DNA from: Sipunculus nudus | Taxonomy: Eukaryota > Annelida > Sipuncula > Golfingiida > Sipunculidae | Assembly (NCBI GenBank): GCA_026874595.1 | Contig: CM049321.1 | Coordinates: forward strand, 9,672,979 to 9,736,978 | Reading direction: 5' to 3' | DNA length: 64,000 nt | Shown: one piece after another, positions 49,526-61,197 of the stretch | Layout of the letters: each line of letters starts with the position of its first letter | How positions within the stretch are numbered: the first letter of the stretch is position 1 | Translations under genes and position numbers: made by a program | Notes under the pieces: generated by a model | Seen by the model: only the letters and a program-made list of their open reading frames with translations | What the model was told of the DNA's origin: nothing | The model's database searches: none

Positions 49526-52500
49526 GAAAATATCTTTCAAAATGTGGCTCCATGATTTAAGTCGATTCCAGAATAAAATAGTAATGAGATTTGAACGTAG
49601 GGGATAATTGCACATTGAGTTATCCGTTGATAGTTTGGAATGATTGTCCTGACAGGAACACAAAACGTATTTGATTTCACGTTAATGTAAGTTAGCACTA
49701 GCGGTCCCTGACAGTGAAAGACGGGCATTGGAAACATAATTAATTAATTAACATTAGTCAATTAATTGTATTTAAAAAACGCAGGTGTTCAACATACCTG
49801 TGACTGTAGATTCTTACACTTAGTTCCTCAAGAATCTAGCCCCTAATCGTAGGAACCAGGATCTAAATTAAATAAACAAGAACATGTTCTCAGCTAATAT
49901 GGCAAAATTATATTTAAAGAAAAAGATTTAATGTACATATTGCTTTAAGAATATTCTTTTAAATTCTATTCAATACCAATATATTTGCGCATTGTATCCA
50001 CATATATGAATAAATTATCAATAAATGTGGGTTTACAGTTAATCTTTTTTCATCTTTTTCATCTAGCACAGCCTTTATATTTTGAAAGAGAGACGAAATA
50101 AAGCGCGCTTCCTCAGATACTGGGTTTATTTTATTTACCCTATAAATTCTGTCAGTATTAACTCAAAATAGGCGTCGCTCTTATGTTCCGTGTATTGTGC
50201 GTGAACATTAAACGAAAGGAAAATATCTTCCATGTATAATTTACACGGACAATTAGGTTCAAACCCATACTAAAATAACAAAGACGCTACCAAAATGGCC
50301 ATATCGAGCAGATCGATTTAGTTTTTTCTCAGTCCAGACAATTTTGGGAATATCCCACAAAAAATGTAATCTTATTTAATGTATAAAACTTTTTCTTAGT
50401 AGTATACAGTTCCAATAAGTATGGCTATTCATTCATCTTTAGAACCAACATGTAATTTAATTACTTTTTTTATAACAACCATGCAAATATATATATATAT
50501 ATATACAATTGTAATTATAATTGTTATTTAGCCATACCTTGTGAGTACCTACAAGGTGTCTGTTAATATTGTTAACATATGTTTAGTTTTGACACTAAAA
50601 TAAATCTTTATGTAAACATTACAGTTAAATAAATATAGTATCAAGAACAATATGCGTGGAAGTAGATATTGCAAAAACCTATACTTCCGTTTACTTTTCA
50701 AGGTCTATGATATTTTTAACTAGTTCAGTAGGTATAATATTGTCTCAAACAAGCTGGTAGTGGTTGTATTATAAAATAAAAAAAATAGAGGCTAATACAG
50801 AATACCCTGTTTCTTATAGTTGCGTAAGGGTTTTGCGAGGATTTGGGGACTAATTTGGTAGTTGACACTAACCAATGTATCTGGCACGTATCCGGTAACA
50901 TGTTTTTTATATAAAATTGGGACCCATGAAGTCTAAACCCATAATTCTTCACTATTCAGAGCAGCTTTTACACACCTAAATCTAAACTATGTGACGGTTG
51001 GCAAAACAAAGGATGATCAGATGCATTGAAACAACTGTAGACTTGAAAAGCAACGAAGTGTAATATCGGACATACAGACTTATAAAGAGGGGAAATGTAT
51101 TTATAGAGCTATACGGGATATTAGGCAGACCTTTTGAGCTAATGAGTACATCAGATTGAAGGAAAATGCCAACATGAAAGATCCAAATTGATCCTGTTTC
51201 ATGATGTTCGAGAGCAAGCACGCACACCTTAGGAAACTAAACACTTTTGTTACACAGTTTACTAGAACGACTGTGATTGACTGCCATCCTTTCCATTATA
51301 TGTATTTGACAATCATTCTGAATACTTAGGACTTGGACGATCTGGCTTTTCTTGCCAACAAAAGGCCAATCAAATGTTTTCAATTAGTATGGATTGTGTT
51401 ACGTTAAGGAACCTATATATTACACATAGTTGCACCATGGATAAAGATAAAAAAGGTATATCAAATGCTCGGGAACAGTCTATAATTAATCAAAATAGGA
51501 TATCTATTTACATTCAGACACATGCAATGATGGCTCGACTTCCAACAGAAAAAAATAGCAATAAAGATGAAATAGATCATGTAGGGAATTAAATACATAA
51601 TCTGTATTACTAAAATCTATATATTTTTTTTCAATTTCCATTCTAAAAAAATTACAGCTGTCTTCAAATATCTATACTTTTATCAAGATTTGAATGGTCA
51701 AAGCATCACTTTCAAAGGGGCACCCATCGTATTGGATGAATCCTGTCCAGGCATCCCAAATGCAATAGATTATTATTTCTGAAAAGGGAATATCTGAAAA
51801 TATCGCATACCTAAAAATCATAATGATAATAACATATATTTTTTTCAATTCGTAACTGATTCATCTTCTGGTTCTGATATAAGATTAATATTCTAATTAA
51901 AAAGATTGATGTTATGTAAGCCATTAGAGATGTCCCTCAGCTTCACTAGAAACCTCTGCATTGTTGCCAGGTATACCTATAATGCTGCTTGCTTAACCGA
52001 GTGTCTCTTTCATTTCTTGAATGTCCTGAATTTAGTTCCTTGTTTTAACAACATAGTCAAGGTAAAAGGTGAGGTTGCAATATAGTATAATGATGATATA
52101 GTTTTGTAACCTACCTTTGTTATGTTCCTTAAAGTGTCTTATTATTTTTGTAATTGAAACAAGGTTGATTCACATAAATAGAAAGAAAATGAAATAATTT
52201 GTATAATTTGTTAAACTATACACATAATTTCGTGTTAAAAGAGTAAAAGTTATAATAACTGATATGTTTCTCTACCTTGGAGTATTTTTAGAGGGATATG
52301 TTCATGATTCTTGATATTAATTGGTGACAGTTTAAACAGTGAAAACAAGGTGATACTATTCTATATTAGTCTCACATGATGTTTAATGTCTTGTACAATG
52401 CTGAGGAATAGATGTAAGCGAATGCTATTCCGAATAACCACTTTTACGAGAAATAATTCCTTAATTACATCGTCACATACATCAAAACGTTCCTGCACGT

Positions 52501-53007
52501 TTAACCAGGTTAATATTTACATAATAATATATTTTCCAAACGCTTATTTTATTCATTAATAAAATTATCAGTACGTTATTTTGTAACGACAACAAATGAT
52601 ATAGAATTATTGAACAGGTACAAAAATAATTTGAAAACTCATACCAGAAGCAATAATATGGTGCATAATCATCGTTACAGATCAATAAAATTCAATCATT
52701 TCCACATAGACATAGAAAGAGGATTGCTCACAAGATAATGCCCATATCAAATATTCTTCTACCTCAAACGTTTCCACTATTTCATTTCATCTCGCCGGTT
52801 GTATAATCAGTGACATTTGAAAGATGTAAATGACAATTTTAAGTTCAGTCAGCATACATATGATAACATGTTACGTAATTTGAAAAGATCTCGTATATGC
52901 ACTTTTTTTAGAATAGGCCCATGGCCTGTTGTGGCACTGTCTAATAAATGAGGATGAAGGTTTTCATACGAGTAGATGATAAATTATTATTAAACATCTG
53001 GATTTCT

Positions 53008-53024
53008 GGGGGGGGGGGGGGGGG
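53008..53024 (+). repeat. Poly-G tract (17 G)
   Basis: Uninterrupted G run in U3, absent from the matching place in U2 (about 44395), where the text reads 'tttcaggttttatatgc'. Confidence 0.9.
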
Positions 53025-53107
53025 TTAATGCACGGTTATAAGTTATAATCATCGTCAACACATGAGAGCGAATCTCTGAAGTTTTAAGATTTCTCCATTA
53101 TGCCATT

Positions 53108-53189
53108 GCGGCACGGGCTGGGTTCGAACCGGGGACCTTTCAACTTCAAAGACTAACGCCTTCATCACTAGGCTACGTCCTATCCCCCT
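53108..53189 (-). repeat. tRNA-derived SINE head
   Basis: The minus strand runs from 'gggggataggacg' with an A box TAGCCTAGTGATGAAGG and a B box GGTTCGAACCC, spaced like a tRNA gene. The 5' end does not pair with a proper acceptor stem and no CCA-like end follows, so I read it as a tRNA-derived SINE and not a tRNA gene. It was duplicated along with the lectin unit (see 44475-44556). Confidence 0.65.
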
Positions 53190-53569
53190 TACGTAGGTAC
53201 ATTTAAAACTGAACAATAGCGGATGAAAACGTACAGTTATAAGTCTGGCTAAAAGGTTGATCTAGGAATCCCTACCGAGAAAATAACAAAATGGTTCTCT
53301 TTCAGTTGAGTCTTCTTTAGTCTTGATTCCTAAACCAGCATTTGAAAACCTTAAGTAACCCATCATTTAGCAAAGTTAAGAAATTATGTTAGGGATGACT
53401 GATGCATGGTGTAGACAAGCTATTTGAGGATTGGTCCCTTGAAAACAATTCCAATAACGGTACAAGCTTTTGAAAAATGTCGCTTATATTCTAAATGACC
53501 ATATCAGATAAATTAATTGAAAATTGCACCTTAAATATAAGTAACGGCTTAATAAAATGCCCGCACGTT

Positions 53570-56560
53570 TTAATGGCCCTGCATATTGATTATGTTATCC
53601 AATTTCAAATAACTGTTCTTGGGCCAAGCAGGTATCAAACTGTTCAATAATAGAGGATATATTTGAGATTTCAGGATTTATGGTTGCAATTTCTTACATA
53701 TGTCATAATTATATGATAAATGATATAAATGTGACATACACACTAGGCGTAATTTTACTTTTCAGAGTTTTATATGTTAAAGATTTATGTGATATACCGT
53801 TTGATACCTATTTATAACAAATGCAGCGTATTCATCACTGGTATCAAGGATGTTCGTGTTTCCTTCAATACCAAAGATCAGCTTGCCATGCAGCTTATCT
53901 TTCACTTTGAAATATTTCTTTCTATTTAGAAGTTTGTTGGAATTGGTAAACAAAACATTCTTTTCAGTATTTATGACAAACAATGGAAACATCTTTATTT
54001 ACTATGTAGTTTTGTATTCTGTCTTGGAACTGAAGGCCCTTTAACAAAGAAAGACATATTTATCAAGATTTTAAAGGTCCACGAATCAATCTTCAAGAAA
54101 TAGTGTGACGTTGTCCTATTGGAATAACATTTTCGTTACTTAAGATAAATCATAGCGCTATTTTATACTTTTACATATGAACCATAACTATTACATAGTA
54201 TAAGACTTTAATTAAATCCGACATTTTATTATAATGATTATTATTATATCTTCACAACATACCCATATTAAAAGAGAACAAAATAAATTTATTTTATTTT
54301 TCTGTAGTGCACTGACAACGGTCTAAAAATGCATGACTTAAATAATATAAATGTACCACCTTTTCCTAACACAATTTTCTGACTACCAACTCGCGGTTTT
54401 TGTTAAACCTAACAAAGGACCAGGAATAGTCAGATTATTGAAGCGATATTGTTTTGCCTATTGCGGTCATTTCATATATATTATATAGTTAATATACAAG
54501 TTGCATGTAAGAAATACAATTTTATAAGCATAATGGCGATCAGAGAAGAGAAATGTTTATTCTCGCAAACAGCATGAGATAAAATGTAACAAAATTCATG
54601 AAATAAGTAGATTAGGATAAATGATAAAGTTCCATTATACGGACATATTCGATTGACAGAAATCAAGGTTTAGTATCGAACAAGAATTGTGCGTCAATTA
54701 AGATAAAGAATATATATTGAACATTTTTTTTATCGGCAATGATATGAACATATTTAGAATCATCAGAATGCCTGCAATTGGTCATGGTAATATACATTTC
54801 ATCATATCAGAATACATTTAATCATGATATTGTCCTTAGAATGCATATTTATATCTCTAGGTTATGTTGCTTTCCTGAAGATATTATTGTTTATTTCGTA
54901 TGCGTCCAATTAAGATTGCAGTGTCTACCTCTTAAGGACTTTATTAAAAAAAAAACAATTTTAAGCAATTATTGTCTGGCACATATTTCTACATTAGATT
55001 TATCAGAACAGGGTGTTTGACAGACCGCAGTACATAAGCTCTCACAAAATGACCATTCTCGTTAGCAAAACCACGGCTCACCTTTACCGAAAGGGATATT
55101 GACTTTACTATGTTATATTTGTGCATGATCTTTAAATGCATCATTATATGAATACTAAATATTTAAAAATCTAACACTACTTTATCCAAAATTATTCTGA
55201 TTGTTGCCTTACAGGCGTGTTTGAATTTAGCCAGGCTGAGGATCATGAGTAGGTCCTACCTATAAATCGGGTGCACTGCATATTTTAATAAAATTTCAAA
55301 TTATAAAATTATGTTCCAAGTCTATGATGGTCTTGACTATTCATGAAGAGCAGATACTTTATTTTTCTCCCAGTATATTGGCACGTCAAAAGTGCAGATG
55401 GTTTTATTTGCACTTGATCTTCACGTTCAGTCCTTTAACGAAGAATATGGATTCAATGTATACTATTTCAGGTTTCATGTTTAAAAAAGATTATCAGAAA
55501 CAAAACTCAATACATACAAATTTACATTACAAAAAATCAATACAAATTTATGAGTCTTTGATCGCTGGGGTCTAATATTTTAAGCGTATGTTTATAAAGC
55601 CAAGGAAATTTGAGGGACGCTTAGTTAATTTTGGTATACTATGATGAATAAAATAAATGCCCTAAAAAAAACTTTTAATATAATAGGTGCACCTGTGACA
55701 TTGTCAGAAGTAAGAGACTCTCTAAAAAATGGGCAAATGCAATACACTTCAGATAGAGGTCGGTCCCATACGATTGTAACACTCTTTGATTTCTGCCTAT
55801 CTCAAATAAAGCGCACCAGTGTCTTTCATTTTGTATACTTACAGTTTCCTTATTTTTTACAGAAACAATTTTCTATCCTTGCAGTTAAAATTGTTGAAAC
55901 CCCACCTTTTTTGTCGATTTAACTCTCTATTTACATACTTGGGAAAATATGTTTCTTACATGACAGAAGAAATACCTTTTTGTCAGCATGAAAAAGATAG
56001 AAGAATAACAATATTTATTCCAGAAAAGGTTATGATCAAAGATGGGTTTAAACCAAACAAAAATTCATGAAATCAAGTAAATAGAATACATATAAACTTT
56101 ACGAAATACGGACAGTATTGTTGGCTATACAAAACCAATGTAGACCCTAGCAACGTCAAATTACTTTACGCCGATAAAGCTTCAGAATCTAAATTAAATA
56201 TGTGTAACCGCCAATCATATATACTACCTTGAATCATAAGAATATTACCCATTGGGCATGATAATGCGTATTTATATTTAACAATAATATCGTTTTAGAA
56301 TGCTTACTTATATCTCCATGGGGAGCTTGAATTTAACTTGTGCATGCGTTATTACACACACATTTAAAAGAGTGGCGTTTCTGATTCCATAGCTCCTAAC
56401 ATATGTATATTTGATATTGTTATGTACCTGACGGTTTGCAAAAAAATTCGTTTAGGAAACATTTTAAATAGGTAACCTGACACCCCTGGTCCCATCCGCA
56501 TGTTTTACTCATGAACGCGTATGTTTAACTTACATGAATTTGTTAACACTTTAATTTAAC
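53570..56560. other. No gene seen
   Basis: AT-rich DNA with several short frames (53850-54044, 54778-55020, 55324-56070) that lack recognisable domains. 55300-55400 resembles 30090-30190. Confidence 0.45.
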
Positions 56561-56615
56561 ACAAAATATTCAATTCAAACACATTATTGTTTATTAGTTA
56601 ATTCTTGGTTCTCAC

Positions 56616-56655
56616 CTCGACACATACAGGTTGCACTTAGAAGTAGAAAGTTCAT
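56616..56655 (-). pseudogene. Orphan lectin exon 1 (L4)
   Basis: 40-nt exon 1 with intact ATG, leader MNFLLLSATCMCR and donor GTGAGA, the same length as in the intact gene. The PAN and lectin exons that should lie at lower coordinates are missing; 53.6-56.5 kb has none. With its upstream flank kept, it could still act as a leader exon for another transcript, but nothing here shows that. Confidence 0.7.
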
Positions 56656-57270
56656 CCTAAGAAACTAATCAACCTGAAAAGAATCGAAAACAGAAAATCG
56701 ATATGCTATCTCACCTTCAGCTTTATGGAATCAGCTTTGGCGAGATAAAAAACTTTTGCACAAATAAACAGTTTTTTTTTCAGTTAAGAAAATAGTGTTA
56801 TACACAAATGTGGTTCCGTGATTCTAGTCCATCCAAGAAAAAATGGTAAATGTGATTTGAACGTAGGGGGTATTTGGAGATTGAGTTATCCGTTGATAGT
56901 TCCGAATGTTTGTCCTGACAGGAAAACAAAACGTATTTGATTTCATTTTAATGTTACGTAGGACAAGCGGTCCCTCATAGTAAAAGACGGCACTTGAAAA
57001 CATGATTAATAATAAACATTATTCAATTAATTGTATTTAGAAACGTATGTGTTTAACCTACCTGTGACTGTAGATTCTTACACATAGTTCCTCAAGAACA
57101 TAGCCCCTCATCACTGGAACCAGGATCTAATTTAAATAAACATGAAAACGATATCAGTGGATATGGCAAAATTTTATGGAAGAAAAACGATTTAATGTAT
57201 ATATTGCTTTAAGAATATTCTTTTAATTCAATGTTCCCATTCAATATTAATATATTTCCGCGCATTGTAT

Positions 57271-57272
<2 letters not shown>

Positions 57273-57318
<46 letters not shown>

Positions 57319-57330
57319 ATATATATATAT
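57273..57330. repeat. (TA)n microsatellite
   Basis: About 57 bp of TA repeat, interrupted once by a TTT, within the 5' flank of U4. Confidence 0.95.
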
Positions 57331-58209
57331 GTGAGAAATATCCATTAATGTGGGTTTACATTTCATCTTCTTTCATCCATCAAAGCCTCTATTTGTTGAA
57401 AGAGAGATGAAATAAAGCGCGATTGGGTTTAATTTATTTACTGTTTAAATTTTGTTAGCTTAAACTCGAAATAGGCGTCGCTATTATGTTTTATGTATAG
57501 TGCGTGCACATTAACTGACAGCAAAAAATATCTTACATGAACAATTTACATGGACAATGAGGTTCTAAACCATACGAAATAATAAAGATGGTGCCTTGAC
57601 TTATTTGCCCATTTAATAGAGAAATGTCCATATCCAGCAGCTCGACTGAGTTGTTTCTCAGTCCAGACATTTGTGGGAATATCCCACAGAGGAATTTATT
57701 ATATATCTTATTTAATGTATCAAACATTTTTTTCTCAATAGTATTCCGTTCCATTAAATATAGCTATTTATTCATCTTTGAAACCCAACATGTTATTAAT
57801 TTACTATTTTTTATAACAACCATGCAACTATATAAAAATATGTATGTGTGTGTATGTGTATATTTATGTTAAAATGAATGTCACCCAATAAATGCGACCC
57901 CTTTCTGGTGCCCAAGGGAAAGGGTTGCCCTTACCAAGTGGAGGAACGGTTTGTCTTTGCTTCAGCGTGGTAAAGTAGAGATTGTTTGGTTTTGATGGGG
58001 CACTCAACGTATCAACACTTAAGCACACATCGAATCACAAGTCAGCGGCTAAACAAAAAGAGTTTAATAAAAGAACATAACAGGTACAGAATTCAAAATC
58101 ACCAACCAGATGGGGTTCCCAGCCTGTAACGCCGCACTGGATTCGCTGGTACATACACTGGACAAAACTTTAGGAAAAACACCGGTTAAACATTCCGGTT
58201 AAACAGTCT

Positions 58210-58440
58210 CTAGATCTTACGATCCCAGGCTGGTGGCACCTCTATGGACCCCGGCTGGCGGCACCTCAATCAACACCCGTTGACAGCACCTCACTCAACA
58301 CCCTGTGGCAGCACCTCACTGGACATCGCTTGTAGCTCCTCACTGGACATAGGCTGGGAGGACCTCCCTTGACACATGGTCACATCACTTCTCTGGTCAC
58401 TGGATCGCCCTGCACTTTTGGACTCTGTAGGCTCCATAGA
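58210..58440 (+). repeat. Degenerate minisatellite (U4 sister of 40630-40850)
   Basis: Repeats around 'gcacctcactggacac'. It flanks the same 'ctccatagactgtcctcaat' landmark as in U2. Unit number and order differ, so the array changed after the duplication. Confidence 0.7.
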
Positions 58441-58669
58441 CTGTCCTCAATACTGTGTATGGCCTCTCCTAAATACCCTTTTAACCTATAGACTTATTTA
58501 TATTAATGACTAAAACAAAGCCTCGCCTGCTTTTCCTATTTTTTTACGAAAACAATACTCTGACCGGCTCAATTCTCGCTCGACAATTATAAAGGTACAG
58601 CTAACCCTGTACAGCCAACCTTTGAAATTAAAATAAAATGAAAAGATCACACTGTCAATGTGTAAAATT

Positions 58670-58800
58670 AGTCAATTTTCAAATTGCCTGAAATTTTCAG
58701 ACAATTTACAAATTGACTGATTTACTCAGGCAATTTATAAAATGACTAAATTTTCAGGCATTTTACAAATTGACTGTAATTTTAGTAAGTTCATTGATAC
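58670..58800 (+). repeat. Tandem 'gcctgaaattttcaggcaat' repeats
   Basis: About four imperfect repeats of roughly 30 bp containing the palindrome CTGAAATTTTCAG and 'aaattgactga'. U2 has only about two copies at 41245-41320. Confidence 0.65.
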
Positions 58801-59295
58801 ATTGACTTACATATAAAAAGAATAAAATACTTTAATTATACCAAAAGAAAAATTTTAATTTTATTTCATTTCCTTACTATACCATGGTCTTAGAAAATAT
58901 TGACATATTTTGCATCATTTATATTATTGCATATGTCAATGTTTATTGTAATCAGAGGCGTCCCTTTCGTTTATTTCCGGTTCTTGCAGAAATAATAATG
59001 TAACAATATGGAATCATAATATAATGCTTACCCAGGGGTTTCCTCAATCAGTTTATGTTTAGGTGTGGGCGTTGAATCCTCCTCCCTCAGTGTGGGAATA
59101 TTGTTTAACTGTTCTTGTAAAAATTCTTTGCTTTAGAAGCAATTTGGTACAAATTACAGTAATATTCTCTCTTCAGAAACAAGCAATACATTAAAGAGTT
59201 GACCTAAAAATACTCCCGATAACGTTCGCCGCCCCCTTTGATTCACCGCTGGTTATTTCACGATAATTTTGATTTGATTTCTTGAAATCTGTATG

Positions 59296-59297
59296 AT

Positions 59298-59332
<35 letters not shown>

Positions 59333-59335
59333 TTT
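59296..59335 (+). repeat. (TTTA)n microsatellite
   Basis: About ten TTTA units. The U2 position (about 41830-41845) has only a T-rich run. Confidence 0.95.
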
Positions 59336-60339
59336 TGTCCTTTATTGCCATGGTTTCACTATGCCTTGGAAACATGTGAATTATGACCTATTATAAGTCA
59401 TAATTTTACATTTTTTTCTGAAAGATAACACCTTATTTATATATGAAAAACCGTCCCATAATTTGTAAATAACTTAAAAATTAAGTTAAAATTACAGCCT
59501 TCTAATGCCTTTTATTGGCAAAATGACATTATAGACTACATAAGGGTGGGTGAAAGCAATATGAATAGTCCATAGGAAAGATGACTTCTCCGCATTCCAA
59601 GCCGTCAGAGTTGAGCCCCAGACAAAGAATGTAGATGGCAAACTCCTTAAAACTAACAAACACTACTGGTAATTGTGATTAAGCCATACCTTTTGATTAG
59701 CTAAACGGTTTATGTTTACATTAGTAACATATGTATTCTTTGGCACTAAAATAAATATTTATGTAAACATTACAGTTAAATAAAATAAGTATTAAGAACA
59801 ATGAGCGTGGAAGTAGATATTGCAAAAACCTATACCTCCGTTTCCTTTTCAAGGGTTCGACTCTCTGTCATTAGTTCTGTAGGTATAATTAGGTCTCCAA
59901 CCTGCTGGAAGTGGTTGTATTATTAAAAAAACATAGAGGCTCCTACAAAATACCCTGTTTCCTATTGTTACGTACGGTTTTTGCGAGAATTCGGGAACTA
60001 ATTAGGAAGCTGACACTGACCTATGTATCTGGCACGTATCAGGTAATGTGTTTTTTTAATAAAGTGGAGATCCATGAAGTCAAAACTCCTAGTTCTTTAC
60101 TATTCAGACCAAACCTTAACAATGTGACTGTTGCAAAAACAAAGGATGATCAGATGCATTGACACAACCATAGACTTGATAAGCAACGAGGTGTGTAATA
60201 CGGGCATACAGACGTCAGAGTGCTACCTACTACGTGTCGGCCCAGCGGCTTTGCATGCACTCTGGGAAAACTTTTGGCCTAACAAGGTGTGTGGCATATA
60301 TTATATAGAGAGAGGAATGAAACATGAATACGCAGAAAA

Positions 60340-60426
60340 GTCGGGTCACTGCCGATGGGAATCGAACCCATGACCTGCCGATTGCCGGCCGACTGCTGTT
60401 TCCACTAATCTGTAGGAGATCCCCGA
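60340..60426 (-). repeat. tRNA-like SINE fragment
   Basis: The minus strand has an A-box-like 'acagattagtgg' (60402-60414) and a B box GGTTCGATTCC (60358-60368) with tRNA-like spacing, plus an outer 'tcggggatctcc'. Acceptor-stem pairing is poor. It differs from the SINE at 53108-53189. Confidence 0.45.
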
Positions 60427-60554
60427 TGCCTCTGTGTATTTGAACACTTTTATAGCAAACAGCAACGTGACATTACGGTAGTGTATTTATGTGTATTCAC
60501 CTTCATTTATGTTCAATTCCTATATACATTAAACCATCATGGCTACTCATATGT

Positions 60555-60575
60555 GTATATATATCTATCTATCTA

Positions 60576-60632
<57 letters not shown>
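60555..60632. repeat. (TATC)n/(TA)n microsatellite
   Basis: TATC units followed by about 60 bp of TA. Confidence 0.95.
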
Positions 60633-60817
60633 GCGTGCTTGTGTGTGTGTCATGCTAAGGAATAAAATCGACTCTACCTACATAAAACGTAAAGCCCCTA
60701 AATATCCATGGAAAATACGAGGCATAACATTTATTTCTTACTTTTTCAGACATTGCAGAAGATATTGCTTATGGTCATTAAATAGCAAGGCACTAAACAT
60801 ATATATTTATCTATAAT

Positions 60818-60892
60818 TTTGTGGAAAACCTACGTCAGCAACAAGGAGACTGATAATAATAATGAAATTTATTAAACAAATTACAATGCCTT
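60818..60892 (-). repeat. 75-bp direct repeat, outer copy (B2)
   Basis: Identical to 61076-61150 over 75 bp. It probably marks the 3' end of the element; the bases at lower coordinates differ from those beyond the inner copy. Confidence 0.85.
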
Positions 60893-60992
60893 GTTCCTCA
60901 TAGTACGACGTGTCAACATACAATCATCCATATCATGATGATATGACCACTTATCATGAGAACATTTAAAAAACTCGCACTTAGAAGAACGA

Positions 60993-61021
60993 TGACGTAG
61001 CACACATAATGTGCTACGTCA
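60993..61021. other. Perfect hairpin in A2 spacer
   Basis: TGACGTAGCAC and GTGCTACGTCA form an 11-bp perfect inverted repeat around the 7-nt loop acataat. It lies between the two direct repeats, where the recombinase is expected to recognise circular intermediates. A recombination or termination role is inferred. Confidence 0.6.
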
Positions 61022-61056
61022 CAGATAATTGAGTACAATTGGAAAAAAATAAAACT

Positions 61057-61106
61057 CTCCTTGTGCTGACTACAGTTTGTGGAAAACCTACGTCAGCAAC
61101 AAGGAG
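61057..61106. other. Imperfect inverted repeat across A2/B1 junction
   Basis: CTCCTTGTGCTGAC (61057-61070) pairs with GTCAGCAACAAGGAG (61092-61106) apart from one extra base. It spans the start of the inner direct repeat, so the element end has dyad symmetry. Confidence 0.55.
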
Positions 61107-61150
61107 ACTGATAATAATAATGAAATTTATTAAACAAATTACAATGCCTT
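61076..61150 (-). repeat. 75-bp direct repeat, inner copy (B1)
   Basis: Identical to 60818-60892; lies 47 bp downstream of the recombinase stop codon. Confidence 0.85.
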
Positions 61151-61197
61151 TAATAGTGAGAAAGAAAAGTACAGATATAATTATGCGTACGTACATC

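Larger units (their letters stand above)
45080..53560. repeat. Lectin segmental duplication, unit U3 (with intact gene)
   Basis: The fullest unit; it carries all four exons of the lectin gene and about 4 kb of 5' flank that matches U2. Similarity to U1 at 30.1 kb reappears at 55300-55400, so the original unit may reach beyond 53560. Confidence 0.8.
56570..60210. repeat. Lectin segmental duplication, unit U4
   Basis: 56600-57160 matches 49385-49860. 57360-57800 matches 50050-50460 and 39600-39790. 57870-59640 matches 39850-42080 in U2, including the minisatellite and the 'ctgaaattttcag' repeats. 59690-60200 matches 42120-42620 and 50530-51040. No lectin exon besides exon 1 remains. Confidence 0.75.

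Noticed and set aside
53108-53189. Functional tRNA gene
   Set aside because: A and B boxes are present, but the acceptor stem and anticodon arm do not fold properly and a deleted sister copy exists, so SINE is the better reading.
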